From contig JAJDDD010000010.1 of assembly GCA_029260495.1 (NCBI GenBank), positions 185,149 to 249,148 on the forward strand: a DNA stretch of 64,000 nt, in the 5' to 3' direction. Position numbers and translations under genes: made by a program. Origin of the DNA: Phycisphaerales bacterium. Its GTDB lineage: Bacteria > Planctomycetota > Phycisphaerae > Phycisphaerales > UBA1924. The notes under the pieces were generated by a model. That model saw only the letters and a list, made by a program, of their open reading frames with translations, ran no database searches and was not told where the DNA came from. Below, piece after piece: positions 16,856-26,064 of the stretch (positions within the stretch are counted from its first letter, which is position 1; each line of letters begins with the position of its first letter).

Positions 16856-17356
16856 ATGCGCCGCCTTCTCATCGCTGTTCTCTCGCTCGTCACTTTCCTC
16901 GTCCCTTCCGCCGCACAGCAGCCTGAAGGTTCGCCAGCGAAGGAGCCATCGCCTGATGCGATTGTTCCGCTTCTTCTGAAACGCGCTGAAACGTTCGAGC
17001 GGCGCGGCGCCGTCGATCGCGCTCTGGCGCTCCAGCTTGCTGCGTATGCGCTTGATCCTGAGGCGCCAGAGGCTCGCGCCAAACTTGCCCGGGCGGCGCT
17101 CGATCTGGCTGAATCGCCACTGCCTGACAGATCCCCAGCGCCCGCGACCAATCGCGATCCTGCGATCAACACAACTGCGATCGAACGAGATGTTGACGAT
17201 CTTTCCCGCAGGCTGACACGCCTCGAGCGCGCCCTTGATGATGACGGCCGGGCGGAGACAATCACCCGCCGGCTTGAGCTTGATGTGAGCAATCTCGAAC
17301 GCGAGTTGGATCGGCTGCGGTCAGATGTCTCTCGACTGGAGAGGCGGGTGCGCTGA
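16856..17356 (+). CDS. Secreted coiled-coil hypothetical protein
   Basis: 166 residues. The signal peptide (RLLIAVLSLVTFLVPSAAQ, 3-21) is preceded by AAAGGAG. A TPR-like helix pair follows (LLKRAETFERRGAVDRALAL). From about residue 118 to the end there is a regular heptad coil (DDLSRRLTRLERALDD, LELDVSNLERELDRL). It probably oligomerises in the periplasm. It lies 63 bases after nuoB on the same strand, but a shared role is not evident. Confidence 0.7.
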   Translation: MRRLLIAVLSLVTFLVPSAAQQPEGSPAKEPSPDAIVPLLLKRAETFERRGAVDRALALQLAAYALDPEAPEARAKLARAALDLAESPLPDRSPAPATNRDPAINTTAIERDVDDLSRRLTRLERALDDDGRAETITRRLELDVSNLERELDRLRSDVSRLERRVR

Positions 17357-17400
17357 GTATTGCTCCAGACTCAACGTCGAAAAAAACGCATAGCACTACC

Positions 17401-18300
17401 TCATGGGATTAGGGATGGAGGTGTTCCGATTGCGTTGAGCGCGTACACATAGCTCCGCGGTGTGTGAAGAGTCGGATCCAACCAAAAGCTATAGCTGCTT
17501 GTCGCGCCGGTTCCGGGAGTCATTTCAATCTGGCGGACCGAGCCATCCAGAAACGCCATGTTGCAGCGCTCAAAGCCATGCCACCAACCCGTGACAAGGC
17601 CGTTTCGTAGATTTCGAGCTGCTCTGCCATCCACGAACGGTCCGTAGTCACCGACGAGGATGAATAGACTTGGATTGAACACATTTGAGCGACGATTGGA
17701 CTGCGTCGTCCCGCCGCCGGGATGGCGGCCGTAGGGAGTCATCTTGTGCCAGATCCACTCATTGGCGCGATAGCTCGTGCCGAGGACGCCATACATAGTT
17801 TCCTCAGCCTCTTCGGAAATCGAAAGATCATCAAAGTCATACGCATGAGGCCGGAACGTTCCATCATGGATGATCTTGTCATCAAGGGGGCAACGGAAAA
17901 CTGGTTGATCGCTGTCAATGTGGCGGGAATCGAACAGGTACGGATTTACTGGACGCATTGAACTCACCAGACCGCTCGGGCTGTCGTGGTAAGAAACTCT
18001 GCCCTGTGCGAACGTTCGATACTCATCGGGATACCAATCGACCCCTCCCCAATCGAACATGTGATGACCACTTATTTGGCCTTCCGATTCGTCATACGGG
18101 AACAGATCGCGATAGTCATTGGAGTAGAGATTCCAGGCGCTGGCGATCTGGCGCAGGTTGGAGATACACACCAGATTTTTAGCTTGGCCGCGCACGCTTC
18201 CGAGCGCAGAGGTGAGGAGACTCAACAACACCGCAATGATGGATATAACCACCAGCAACTCAATGAGTGAAAAACCGTGTTGTCCGCGGCTCGTTGGCAT
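17401..18300 (-). CDS. Type II secretion/prepilin-type protein with H-X-DG C-terminal domain
   Basis: 299 residues from ATG 18300. The N-terminus GFSLIELLVVISIIAVL is a class III prepilin leader: cleavage after G by prepilin peptidase, E at +5 of the mature protein. A globular domain follows with CISNLRQIASAWNLYSNDY. Near the end, HGFERCNMAFLDGSVR is a variant of the H-X9-DG motif typical of the expanded planctomycete prepilin family. These proteins are thought to be pseudopilin-like surface proteins present in many copies per genome. GAGGTG is placed suitably before the start. Confidence 0.85.
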   Translation of the reverse strand: MPTSRGQHGFSLIELLVVISIIAVLLSLLTSALGSVRGQAKNLVCISNLRQIASAWNLYSNDYRDLFPYDESEGQISGHHMFDWGGVDWYPDEYRTFAQGRVSYHDSPSGLVSSMRPVNPYLFDSRHIDSDQPVFRCPLDDKIIHDGTFRPHAYDFDDLSISEEAEETMYGVLGTSYRANEWIWHKMTPYGRHPGGGTTQSNRRSNVFNPSLFILVGDYGPFVDGRAARNLRNGLVTGWWHGFERCNMAFLDGSVRQIEMTPGTGATSSYSFWLDPTLHTPRSYVYALNAIGTPPSLIP

Positions 18301-18455
18301 CGGCAAACACCTCGCAGCTGAGATTATGCTACGGGCAAACGGCAGCTGCGCCAATGGGGTGCTCAGCCCGAACACAAGGGATAAGTTCGCTCAAGCATAG
18401 ACCCGGATGATATTGATGGTTTCGATGAGCGTCCCGTTGGAGGCGCCGCCTGCGA

Positions 18456-19916
18456 CTAATTCAGGTCCGTGCAGAGCCAGCCGGTTTGGCCGGCGAGTTC
18501 TATTTTTTGCAATAGATGCACGCGCAAGGGTGAATCCAAGAGCCGGCGGGCTGGTGCGGGGACGCCTGTGAAGATATGCAGCACGGGGTCGGCCTCTGCG
18601 TCGATGTGCGCATCATTCTGGATCAACGCGAGGAGCGCAGCATGTTGTCGGGCCCATGTGCGCACAACCTCGAGCGCCTGGAGACAACCCTGTTTGCCGT
18701 GCGCGCACAGGTGGAGTCGGCCGGCGGGGTCGTAGGCGAGTTCGACTGACTCTTCAAAGGGGCAGCGCGCCGGAAGAACGCGCAACCCCTGCAGGTGTGT
18801 GACCAAGGCTGCGCCGCCTCTCGCGGAGTCCGGCGCAGCGTGGAGAAGAACACTCGCCTCATCAGAGACGGGTTGGAGGAATGACGCGGCGCCTATATCG
18901 CGGCGGGCGCCGCCTTTATGTTCGCACACACGTTCCGAGTGATCCCAAATTGCGCGCCGATCGGGGCGCTCGCCTGTTGAAACTTCGCGCGCCGCGGGGC
19001 GATTTCCCTGCTCTTTGGGGCGCGCCCCGGGGGTTGTTTTCAGCGCAATTGCGCGGGCAATTTGATCGAGCAGTTCTTCAGCCTTCAGGGTTGTTTCCCC
19101 CTGAAAAAGCTTGATTGACGGCGTGGGCCCCATCTGCCCGACGCGCGGCGCCTCGGCGATTGTCTCACTCAAAAACGCCTGGGCCGCCTGATGCAGCTTC
19201 TTCGCAGCCCGATCCGCCTCTTCGTCCGTAGCGCCCATGATAGCGAAACGAAGTCGCGGCTCATCGTCTGCTTCCACCAACCCTGAGCGCGCGGGCAGTG
19301 ACTTGAGTGTTTGATAGGCGCCGACCAATGCTGCTTCATCGGCGCCGGTCAGGAGTGTGACGCGGTGAGCGCGCGGCGACTGCGCGACATCCGGCTCATC
19401 CAGCGCGTCGACACGGACGACGACCCGGCCTGCGCGCACGATGGCTGTGTTAATCGCTGCTTCAACATCATCCGTGCGCTCTTCCCAAGATGGCGCGCGC
19501 AGCTCGGGGTCGAGCAGCTCCACACTCAATGTTCCAGCGGAAAGCCGGACAAACGCCACTGGATCGGCGCGCATGCGACAGAGCGATGCGGCGTACTGCG
19601 TCGCCCAGGGGCCGGCCATGATCGGCAGATGCCCGAGAATCAGCGCTTCGATCTCGATCGGCGCGATCGACTCAATCCTGGCGGGTTTGTCCTGATCGCT
19701 TGTCGATGATGCGGCGGCGCCCTCGTTTCCATCGCGCACAAGCGTGAGTGATGGCGCGTCGAAAGCTGACACGTGGCGCGGTTCTGAGTGCTCCGGTGGG
19801 CCTATTTCGTCTGCGCCGCCGAGGAATAGCTCTGTCAGCGCGTCATAGTCGGCGGACCTGCCTGTGTTGGTGTCAGCGTCGAAGCCGGATGAGTTGTGAT
19901 CGTTATCTGTGCGCAT
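18456..19916 (-). CDS. Hypothetical protein partnered with the ParA-CBM48 gene
   Basis: 486 residues, soluble, no signal peptide. The N-terminal 80 residues are acidic and probably disordered. The middle (about 85-260) has alternating strands and helices (LILGHLPIMAGPWATQYAASL, VVVRVDALDEPDV, HRVTLLTGADEAALVGAYQTLK). I do not recognise the family. It starts 16 bases after the ParA-like gene, so the two form an operon, which suggests a role with that ATPase. Confidence 0.7.
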   Translation of the reverse strand: MRTDNDHNSSGFDADTNTGRSADYDALTELFLGGADEIGPPEHSEPRHVSAFDAPSLTLVRDGNEGAAASSTSDQDKPARIESIAPIEIEALILGHLPIMAGPWATQYAASLCRMRADPVAFVRLSAGTLSVELLDPELRAPSWEERTDDVEAAINTAIVRAGRVVVRVDALDEPDVAQSPRAHRVTLLTGADEAALVGAYQTLKSLPARSGLVEADDEPRLRFAIMGATDEEADRAAKKLHQAAQAFLSETIAEAPRVGQMGPTPSIKLFQGETTLKAEELLDQIARAIALKTTPGARPKEQGNRPAAREVSTGERPDRRAIWDHSERVCEHKGGARRDIGAASFLQPVSDEASVLLHAAPDSARGGAALVTHLQGLRVLPARCPFEESVELAYDPAGRLHLCAHGKQGCLQALEVVRTWARQHAALLALIQNDAHIDAEADPVLHIFTGVPAPARRLLDSPLRVHLLQKIELAGQTGWLCTDLN

Positions 19917-19931
19917 CGGCGTAGGACTCCT

Positions 19932-21341
19932 CTAGTCGGCGCCTTCACCGAAAGCGCCGGCGCCGGCTGACATGCGCGCCCGCGTGACGACGACGATGTT
20001 GTTTGTCTCGCCGAAGGGATTGTGAGTTTTGTTTTCGTTGAAGGGATCACTGACCCAGCGGCCGTTGACGAGCAGGCGATATTCGCAGCGTCCGACGGGG
20101 ATGGGCACGCAGACTTCGTAGTGGCCGAACTGGGCGCGGTAGTTCATGCGGGTGGCGGTGTGGGACCAGCCGTTAAAGTCGCCGGCAATGCGCACATCCA
20201 AACCTTCGGGCCCCGGATGGACGAAGAGAACGCCCTGGGACGTTTCGACCGGTCCATTCATGCGGGCGAGGCGAGCTTCGAGTTCGGCGGTGTGCGCGCG
20301 AGCTTCCTGCTCACGACGTTGCTCGCCGAGCGCCAGATCGGGGTCGGTTTCCAGCTTGGCCTGATAGGTCGCGCTGCGGGTCATGAGTTCGCGGGCGCGG
20401 CGGGCGAGGTCGGCAGCTCGTGTGGGCGTGACGCTTTCGACGGTTTTTGTTTCGGGAACGGCGTTGGGCTGGATCGGTTTTCCTTCAGCGATGGAGCTGG
20501 CGGCCCGACCTGTGCGCGTCCGCGGGACGCTGGGCTTAACGGCGGCGGGTTTGATTGTTCCGCGCGGGGGGAGATTCTCGATGAGATGCTTCGCGAGGGC
20601 GGTGTAGTCGCGGGCGCCGGGGGCGGACTCCTCGTACTCGATGAGCGGCTGCCCGAACATTGTCGCTTCTTTGAGTTTGGGATCGAGCCGGATGACATGA
20701 GGCACAAGGCGATCGCCGAACTGTTCGGATAGCTCGTCTAGAAGACGCGCGGCGAGTTCATTCTCGGGGTCGTGCATGGTTGCGAGAATGCGGAAGGGCG
20801 TCTGACCGCCGAGACGACGGGCGAGGGAGCGAATCGTGCGGACCTGCCGGTCGGCGCCGCGCATGGCGAAGAATGAGGTTTCTACGGGGATGAGGACTTC
20901 CGTCGCGGCGCGGAGGGCGTTGAAGGTGAGGAGGCCGACGGAGGGGGGGCAGTCGATGAGGCGCCAATCGAAGCGGTCGCCGAGGCGTTCAAGAGCGCCT
21001 GCGAGGCGAAGATCACGATCCTCACTGTCGGCGATACCGCCTCGTGCGGCTTCGAGGCCGGCGAGCTTCATGCTTGAGGGAGCGAGTTCGAGATTTCGTC
21101 CGGCGCGCCAGAGCAGCCGGGTGGGATCAAGCTTGCGCTCGGGTGAAGCGAGCATCCAGTCGCCGATGTGTTGGTCGATGTTTTCATCCGGCACGCCGAG
21201 CCCAACGGCACAGTGGGCTTGTGGATCCAGATCCACGAGGAGTGTGCGATGCCCCAGGCTGGCGAGCACGCCGGCGAGGTTGATGGCGGTTGTGGTTTTT
21301 CCACAACCACCCTTTTGATTGACGATGGCGACGGTCCGCAC
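19932..21341 (-). CDS. ParA/MinD-type ATPase fused to a C-terminal CBM48 (AMPK glycogen-binding-like) domain
   Basis: Residues 1-265 are a ParA ATPase: deviant Walker A KGGCGKTT (10-17), switch/Walker A' VDLDPQAH, and Walker B WRLIDCPPS. Residues 266-360 are a basic, Ala-rich linker and helix. Residues about 375-453 match a CBM48/AMPK1-type early set domain: RIAGDFNGW (384-392), then EVCVPIPVGRCEYRLLVNG and WVSDPFNENKTHNPFG, the pattern known from glycogen-branching enzymes and AMPK beta subunits. ParA proteins position cargo on the nucleoid; CBM48 binds alpha-glucans. The fusion suggests placement of glycogen or another polysaccharide granule, which is inference. The partner gene lies 15 bases downstream. 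Confidence 0.88.
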   Translation of the reverse strand: MRTVAIVNQKGGCGKTTTAINLAGVLASLGHRTLLVDLDPQAHCAVGLGVPDENIDQHIGDWMLASPERKLDPTRLLWRAGRNLELAPSSMKLAGLEAARGGIADSEDRDLRLAGALERLGDRFDWRLIDCPPSVGLLTFNALRAATEVLIPVETSFFAMRGADRQVRTIRSLARRLGGQTPFRILATMHDPENELAARLLDELSEQFGDRLVPHVIRLDPKLKEATMFGQPLIEYEESAPGARDYTALAKHLIENLPPRGTIKPAAVKPSVPRTRTGRAASSIAEGKPIQPNAVPETKTVESVTPTRAADLARRARELMTRSATYQAKLETDPDLALGEQRREQEARAHTAELEARLARMNGPVETSQGVLFVHPGPEGLDVRIAGDFNGWSHTATRMNYRAQFGHYEVCVPIPVGRCEYRLLVNGRWVSDPFNENKTHNPFGETNNIVVVTRARMSAGAGAFGEGAD

Positions 21342-21484
21342 GGCGGATTCCCCGCAGAAGGCGGCGGCCTACAGGAGACGAGCTCGGATCCGCAAGGCCG
21401 CAGAAAGCGAACCGGAGCCCGTGGCGGTTATCGGGTCACGCTGGGCAATGCCTCCAAAAGGTTGCGCGCCGTGAGTAATGGTCT

Positions 21485-22408
21485 CTATGGATTGACGAGA
21501 GCTTGTTGCATGCGCTGATGCCGATAGCTGCGCATTTCCGCTTCCAGGGCGGCGAGTTTGGGGTAGTCGAGGAGTTTATCGAGCGCGTCGCCGAGGGCTT
21601 CCTCGATGGTTCGGAAGACGAGCATGGTGTTGCTGCCGACTGAGGAGTCTGCTTTGAAGAACCATGGGGCGTCCCATGAACCTTTGCCGCGAGCGGAGGC
21701 GATGGTGCGGGTGAGGCCGGTGTTGGAATCGAGTTCTTCGATGTAAAGGGTGGTTCTGCAAACGACTCGGGTAAACCGCTCGTTGACGCCAGCGAAGGGG
21801 TCGGGGAAGTTGCGGTGGGGTTTGCGGCCGGTTTCGACGGACTCAAAGCGGAAGGTTTGCTTGCCGGCCTGGAGCTCGAGGTACTCGATGTGGGCGCGAA
21901 CGCGGTAGGGGAACTGCTGAGCGACCGCTGGCGCGGGGGATGATGTGACCGTTGCTGGAGGATGGGCGGTTGATGTCGTTGCCGGGGGCTCATTTGAGTC
22001 ATTCGCATCATCGGTGGAGCTTGAGCCGAAGAGGCGCCACCCTCGTTTTTTCGTCTTTGGTGTGGACTTGGATGGGGGTGTTTTAGAGAGCGTCTGGCGG
22101 GCGCTGGGATAGGCGGGGGCGCGGTTGCCCACGTTGACGACCTGAAAGTAGGTAGTGTCGCCGAGCAGGCCCTCGAGGGCTGAATGAGTGCTGTTCATGA
22201 CCTGAGATCGGGCGGTGGAGAGGTCGCCGATGCCATCGAGACCGGTCGTGGCGATGCGCACATCAAGCGGAGGCAGATTCCCCGAGCGGTAGGGCTTGTT
22301 TACCTGTACGGGGTGATACTCACAGGCTGACGCTGAGATCGCGAGCGCGAGGAATAGAAGAAAAAGGAGCGTCTTGGCGAGCGACCGCTCGTGGAACAAG
22401 GCGCGCAT
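21485..22408 (-). CDS. Predicted lipoprotein of unknown function
   Basis: 307 residues from ATG 22408, which has a perfect GGAGG six bases upstream; the longer frame is not used. Residues 13-28 are hydrophobic and end ASAC (C29), a tolerable lipobox. A low-complexity Pro/Ser/Thr linker occupies about 115-175. The C-terminal half (YRVRAHIEYLEL, RVVCRTTLYIEELD, SARGKGSWDAPWF) looks like a beta-rich periplasmic domain. No motif is recognised. It sits upstream of the ParA-like gene with a 143-base gap. Confidence 0.65.
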   Translation of the reverse strand: MRALFHERSLAKTLLFLLFLALAISASACEYHPVQVNKPYRSGNLPPLDVRIATTGLDGIGDLSTARSQVMNSTHSALEGLLGDTTYFQVVNVGNRAPAYPSARQTLSKTPPSKSTPKTKKRGWRLFGSSSTDDANDSNEPPATTSTAHPPATVTSSPAPAVAQQFPYRVRAHIEYLELQAGKQTFRFESVETGRKPHRNFPDPFAGVNERFTRVVCRTTLYIEELDSNTGLTRTIASARGKGSWDAPWFFKADSSVGSNTMLVFRTIEEALGDALDKLLDYPKLAALEAEMRSYRHQRMQQALVNP

Positions 22409-22528
22409 GTTTACCTCCGAAGGGAGAAGGAAGTTCGGAATAGCTGCGCACTGTGCGCGGCGACCTTCCTCCATCGGCATTGCGGCGTTTATTCAGGCAA
22501 AAATCGGAGCGAGTGAAATCATTGGCTG

Positions 22529-22774
22529 CTACAGGGAATCGGGTGGGCTGGCCTGCTCATCCTCGGATTCACCCTCCGCCAATGTGGTGAGGCGGTCTTC
22601 GAGGAGCGTGAGCCGTCGCCCGAGGCGCTCGACCTGCTTGATGACATTAAGGAGTTGTTCGTTGATCTGGTCTGAGGCGCGATCTGCGAAGAGCTGGGCC
22701 TCCTGAATTTGGCGAACTTCGCGGAGTAGATCGTCAGTTTGGTTGGGCGGGTCTTTGGACATGATTCTGAGCAT
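22529..22774 (-). CDS. Small coiled-coil protein
   Basis: Up to 81 residues (77 from ATG 22762, which may be the true start). Residues 15-65 form a continuous coil with leucines in heptad register (INEQLLNVIKQVERLGRRL, LLEDRLTTL), resembling SlyX or a short structural coil. No ribosome site is strong. It diverges from the PagL-like gene, sharing about 54 bases of promoter region. Confidence 0.5.
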   Translation of the reverse strand: MLRIMSKDPPNQTDDLLREVRQIQEAQLFADRASDQINEQLLNVIKQVERLGRRLTLLEDRLTTLAEGESEDEQASPPDSL

Positions 22775-22828
22775 CTGGTGATGGCGATGTGAATAAACCG
22801 TAAGAAGGGATTGTTATATACTGCGATC

Positions 22829-23518
22829 ATGAAGACCACGCGTACGAAAGCCATAACGTTCGTCTCCGCTGGCTGGCTCTTTTCCTTGACGGGGGGATCG
22901 GCATTTGCAATTTCGCCTGATGCGCTCGTGACGGGCGCGACGCTGTCCCCGCTTTCGTATGTATCAGCGACGGAATTGGAGCAACCTGAGGAATCGGGTG
23001 GGGAGCTCGATCTTGGCGATGGGGATTTGGTCTTTGGGCGCGCTGGGTATGACTCGATGACCTTCAAGGTTTCGGGCGGCGCGAGTTCGCGGTCTGACAC
23101 CTGGGTCAACGGCTCGTGGTCCTACAACACGTTCATCGTAGACGAGCTTGAGCTTTCTCTCGAACTGGCGGCGTGGGGGCTCTTTCAGAGCGATGGCAAT
23201 GACGCCATCGCGCCGAGCCTCAGCTTACTGTTCCGCTGGCATTTTCTGATCGAGGAAGAGCAGCAGGACTGGTCAACGTTTATCGAGTTCGGCGCCGGGA
23301 TAATGTTTGCGTCAGACGAAGTTCCCGATGGCGGGAGCGAGTTCAATTTTATGCCAAGAGCTGGCTTTGGCGCGACATTCCGCCTTGATGATTATGGCAC
23401 GCGGCTTGTCACGGGGGCTCACTGGCAGCACTTTTCCAATGCTTCAGTTTTTGGGCGCGACCGGAATCCGGGGCGCGACGGGATCATGGGCTATGTCGGC
23501 ATTTCGATTCCGTTCTGA
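22829..23518 (+). CDS. PagL-like outer-membrane lipid A deacylase family protein
   Basis: 229 residues with a signal peptide ending GGSAFA (about 27), then an outer-membrane barrel ending in aromatic F. The segment GAHWQHFSNAS contains the H-x-S-N signature of PagL/acyloxyacyl hydrolases, here H201 and S203. PagL removes the 3-O acyl chain of lipid A. In characterised PagL the third triad member is a Glu about 12 residues after the Ser; here there is no Glu after S203, and D217 in NPGRDG is the nearest acid. The substrate and activity are thus uncertain. The gene occurs in a window rich in lipid A functions. Confidence 0.62.
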   Translation: MKTTRTKAITFVSAGWLFSLTGGSAFAISPDALVTGATLSPLSYVSATELEQPEESGGELDLGDGDLVFGRAGYDSMTFKVSGGASSRSDTWVNGSWSYNTFIVDELELSLELAAWGLFQSDGNDAIAPSLSLLFRWHFLIEEEQQDWSTFIEFGAGIMFASDEVPDGGSEFNFMPRAGFGATFRLDDYGTRLVTGAHWQHFSNASVFGRDRNPGRDGIMGYVGISIPF

Positions 23519-23528
23519 GACGCTCAGC

Positions 23529-24566
23529 TTACGCGTAGCCGTTGGGATGGGCTTCGAGCCAGCGCCACGCGGATTTGATGACCTCGTCGATATCCGTACA
23601 TGACGCGCTCCACCCGATTTCGGCGTTGATCTTCGCGGGATTGGCGAAGAGGGTTGGAGGATCGCCGGCGCGGCGCTCACCTTCGAGCACGGAGATTTTT
23701 CGGCCGGTGACGCGCTGGGCTGCTTCGATGATTTCGCGCACGCTGTAGCCGCGCCCGATGCCGAGGTTGTAGATGCGTCGGTCGCCGCCGGGCTTGTTGG
23801 GATCGAGTGAGTGCAGGATGGCGACGTGGGCGTCGATGAGATCGACGACGTGGACGTAATCACGAATGCAGGTTCCATCGGGGGTGGGGTAGTCCGTGCC
23901 GAAGATTGTGATGTCTTTGCGTTTGCCTATCGCAGCATGGAGGACGAGGGGGATGAGGTGAGTCTCGGGGTTGTGATGTTCGCCGATGAGTGTGTCAGGA
24001 TCGGAGCCTGCGACATTGAAGTAGCGCGGGGCTGCATAGGCGAAGGGCTTGCCGGCGAGGGCTTTGGCTTCGAGGTAGTCCGAGAGGATGCGCTCGACAT
24101 GGAGCTTGGACCAGCCGTAAGGATTGATGGGATTTTGGGGAGTTGTTTCAGCGATGGGGATGTGTTCGGGGGCGGGCTCGCCGTAGGTGGCGCAGGTGGA
24201 TGAAAAGACGAAGCGCTGGACGCCGACAGCGTCACAGGCTTCAAGGAGATTGAGGGCGGCGGCGGTGTTGTTGTGGTGATAGAGCAGCGGCTCTGTGACG
24301 GACTCACCGACGTACGCAAGGGCAGCGAAGTGCATGACGGCAACGATGTGGTTTTCCCTGAGGATGCGCTCGATGGCGGAGCGATCACCAACATCGGCTT
24401 CGTAGAAGGCTAGCCGGCCGTCAGCGATTGTGGTGAGGGCGTCGATGGCGCTGAGATGACCGCGGCGGAGATTGTCAACCACAGCGACGGTGTGGCCGTC
24501 GGTGAGCAGGCGCTTGACTGCGTGGGAGCCGATATAGCCGGCGCCGCCGGTGACGAGAATGTTCAT
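23529..24566 (-). CDS. galE: UDP-glucose 4-epimerase
   Basis: 345 residues of the extended short-chain dehydrogenase family. GGAGYIGSH (7-15) is the NAD-binding glycine motif. SSTCATYG holds the catalytic Ser/Thr, and NPYGWSKLHVE contains the Y-x3-K pair. RYFNVAG and GTCIRDYVHV are GalE-specific. It interconverts UDP-glucose and UDP-galactose for surface polysaccharides. It is convergent with the PagL-like gene (10 bases) and divergent from the DUF368 gene. Confidence 0.94.
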   Translation of the reverse strand: MNILVTGGAGYIGSHAVKRLLTDGHTVAVVDNLRRGHLSAIDALTTIADGRLAFYEADVGDRSAIERILRENHIVAVMHFAALAYVGESVTEPLLYHHNNTAAALNLLEACDAVGVQRFVFSSTCATYGEPAPEHIPIAETTPQNPINPYGWSKLHVERILSDYLEAKALAGKPFAYAAPRYFNVAGSDPDTLIGEHHNPETHLIPLVLHAAIGKRKDITIFGTDYPTPDGTCIRDYVHVVDLIDAHVAILHSLDPNKPGGDRRIYNLGIGRGYSVREIIEAAQRVTGRKISVLEGERRAGDPPTLFANPAKINAEIGWSASCTDIDEVIKSAWRWLEAHPNGYA

Positions 24567-24765
24567 ACGGACTTCAACCCTTTCGTTCTCCTGGTGCTAC
24601 TGCAGACGGCGCTATCGAGTTCTCAAATACAGCGATTGAGAATGTATCGGAAGATCCTGCATCGTCCGTATATGGCTCTCAGTGAAGCCGGGGGTGGGGT
24701 TGGGTATGCTCGGGGCAGACTTTTTCTTCTTTCGTCGCTGGAGCGCTCGTTTCTGCTGTTGTCCC

Positions 24766-26064
24766 ATGCGTGATGATTCTCGCCAGTCCGAGTCTGAACC
24801 GCGGCGAGTGAATCCGCTGGACGCTGCGGGGCTGTTGATTCGCGGGCTGGCGATGGGGACTGCGGACATTATCCCGGGTGTCTCCGGCGGGACGATCGCG
24901 CTGGTTTCCGGAATTTATGAGCGATTCATTCTGGCGCTGCGATCACTCTCGCTTTCGTTCCTGGCGCCTCTGGCGCGGGGGAATGTGCGGCAAGCATCTC
25001 GTGAGTTGTTCAGAATCCACTGGGAGGTGCTGATTCCGCTGGGGCTCGGCATCCTGATCGCGATTGTGACCATGAGCCGGGTGATTCCGCCTTTGATGGA
25101 GAAGCATCCCGGCGCGATGTACGCCTTCTTTTTTGGATTGATACTTGCGTCCTCGTGGGTGCCTTTTGCGCGCATGAAGCGGCGCCGAGCTGAGCATTAC
25201 CTTGCGCTGATTGTGGCTGCGGGCGCGGCGTTCTGGTTCGTGGGCATTCAGCCTCAAAAACTTCAGTTGCGGATCGCTCGCGCGCCGGAGGGCGCCGTTG
25301 CGGCGGCGTATTCAGGGAAGATTCGGCACCACACAGATGTGGCTGCGATCCAGAACATGGTTGGTGAGCTGCCGGCGATCGCAGGCGGATACTCGGTGGT
25401 GCTTTTTGATCCGAAGGGCGAGATTCATGGGGGCGTCGAGGCAGGAGCTGCGGGTGTGGCTCGCGTCGACATTGTGCACGACGAGGACGCTTTCACCGCT
25501 GCCCTTGTCTCACAACCGACGGTCATTCTGGCTGAGCAGCGGGCTTCGCTGGGATGGATTTTTGCGTGCGGTGTGATCGCGATCAGCGCGATGATCCTTC
25601 CAGGGTTGTCGGGCGCGTTCTTAATGCTTTTTTTGGGGCAATACCATGCGATGCTGAGCGCTATCAAAGGCGTTGTCGATCACCTGATCGTTTTCATGGG
25701 GCGTGAGCCAGACCCGCTTATTGTGGCTGCGGGTGAATCAGCGATGGGCGACTTTCTTTTTGTCGGCGTCTTTCAGATTGGCGTGCTCGTTGGATTGGTG
25801 CTCTTCAGCCGGGTGGTCGGGTGGCTGCTTGAGCATCGGCACGATGTGACGATGGCGGCACTGACGGGGATGATGCTCGGCGCGCTGCGGCAGCCGGCGT
25901 CCGTTGTTCTGACGGAAGGAGGTCGGGCGACATCATCGGGGTCTTACTGGCTCGTCGTCGGAGTGGTTGCGCTGGTTGGGGGTGCGATTGTCATCGGGCT
26001 CACGATTGCAGACACACGGCTTCGGGCTGCGGATGTTCTTCCCGCTGATGACGCTGCGAGTTGA
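24766..26064 (+). CDS. DUF368 membrane protein, undecaprenyl-phosphate translocase family (PopT type)
   Basis: 432 residues from ATG 24766 with eight to ten membrane helices. DIIPGVSGGTIALVSGIYE (about 30-48) and the inverted-repeat counterpart LPGLSGAFLMLFLGQY (about 285-300) are the paired signatures of DUF368. Members of this family (PopT) recycle undecaprenyl phosphate back across the inner membrane. A poorly conserved loop of about 100 residues (about 165-260, EGAVAAAYSGKIRHH..., DPKGEIHGG) lies between the halves and may be a periplasmic domain. Its 3' end overlaps the convergent zinc-ribbon gene by 121 bases. Confidence 0.85.
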   Translation: MRDDSRQSESEPRRVNPLDAAGLLIRGLAMGTADIIPGVSGGTIALVSGIYERFILALRSLSLSFLAPLARGNVRQASRELFRIHWEVLIPLGLGILIAIVTMSRVIPPLMEKHPGAMYAFFFGLILASSWVPFARMKRRRAEHYLALIVAAGAAFWFVGIQPQKLQLRIARAPEGAVAAAYSGKIRHHTDVAAIQNMVGELPAIAGGYSVVLFDPKGEIHGGVEAGAAGVARVDIVHDEDAFTAALVSQPTVILAEQRASLGWIFACGVIAISAMILPGLSGAFLMLFLGQYHAMLSAIKGVVDHLIVFMGREPDPLIVAAGESAMGDFLFVGVFQIGVLVGLVLFSRVVGWLLEHRHDVTMAALTGMMLGALRQPASVVLTEGGRATSSGSYWLVVGVVALVGGAIVIGLTIADTRLRAADVLPADDAAS

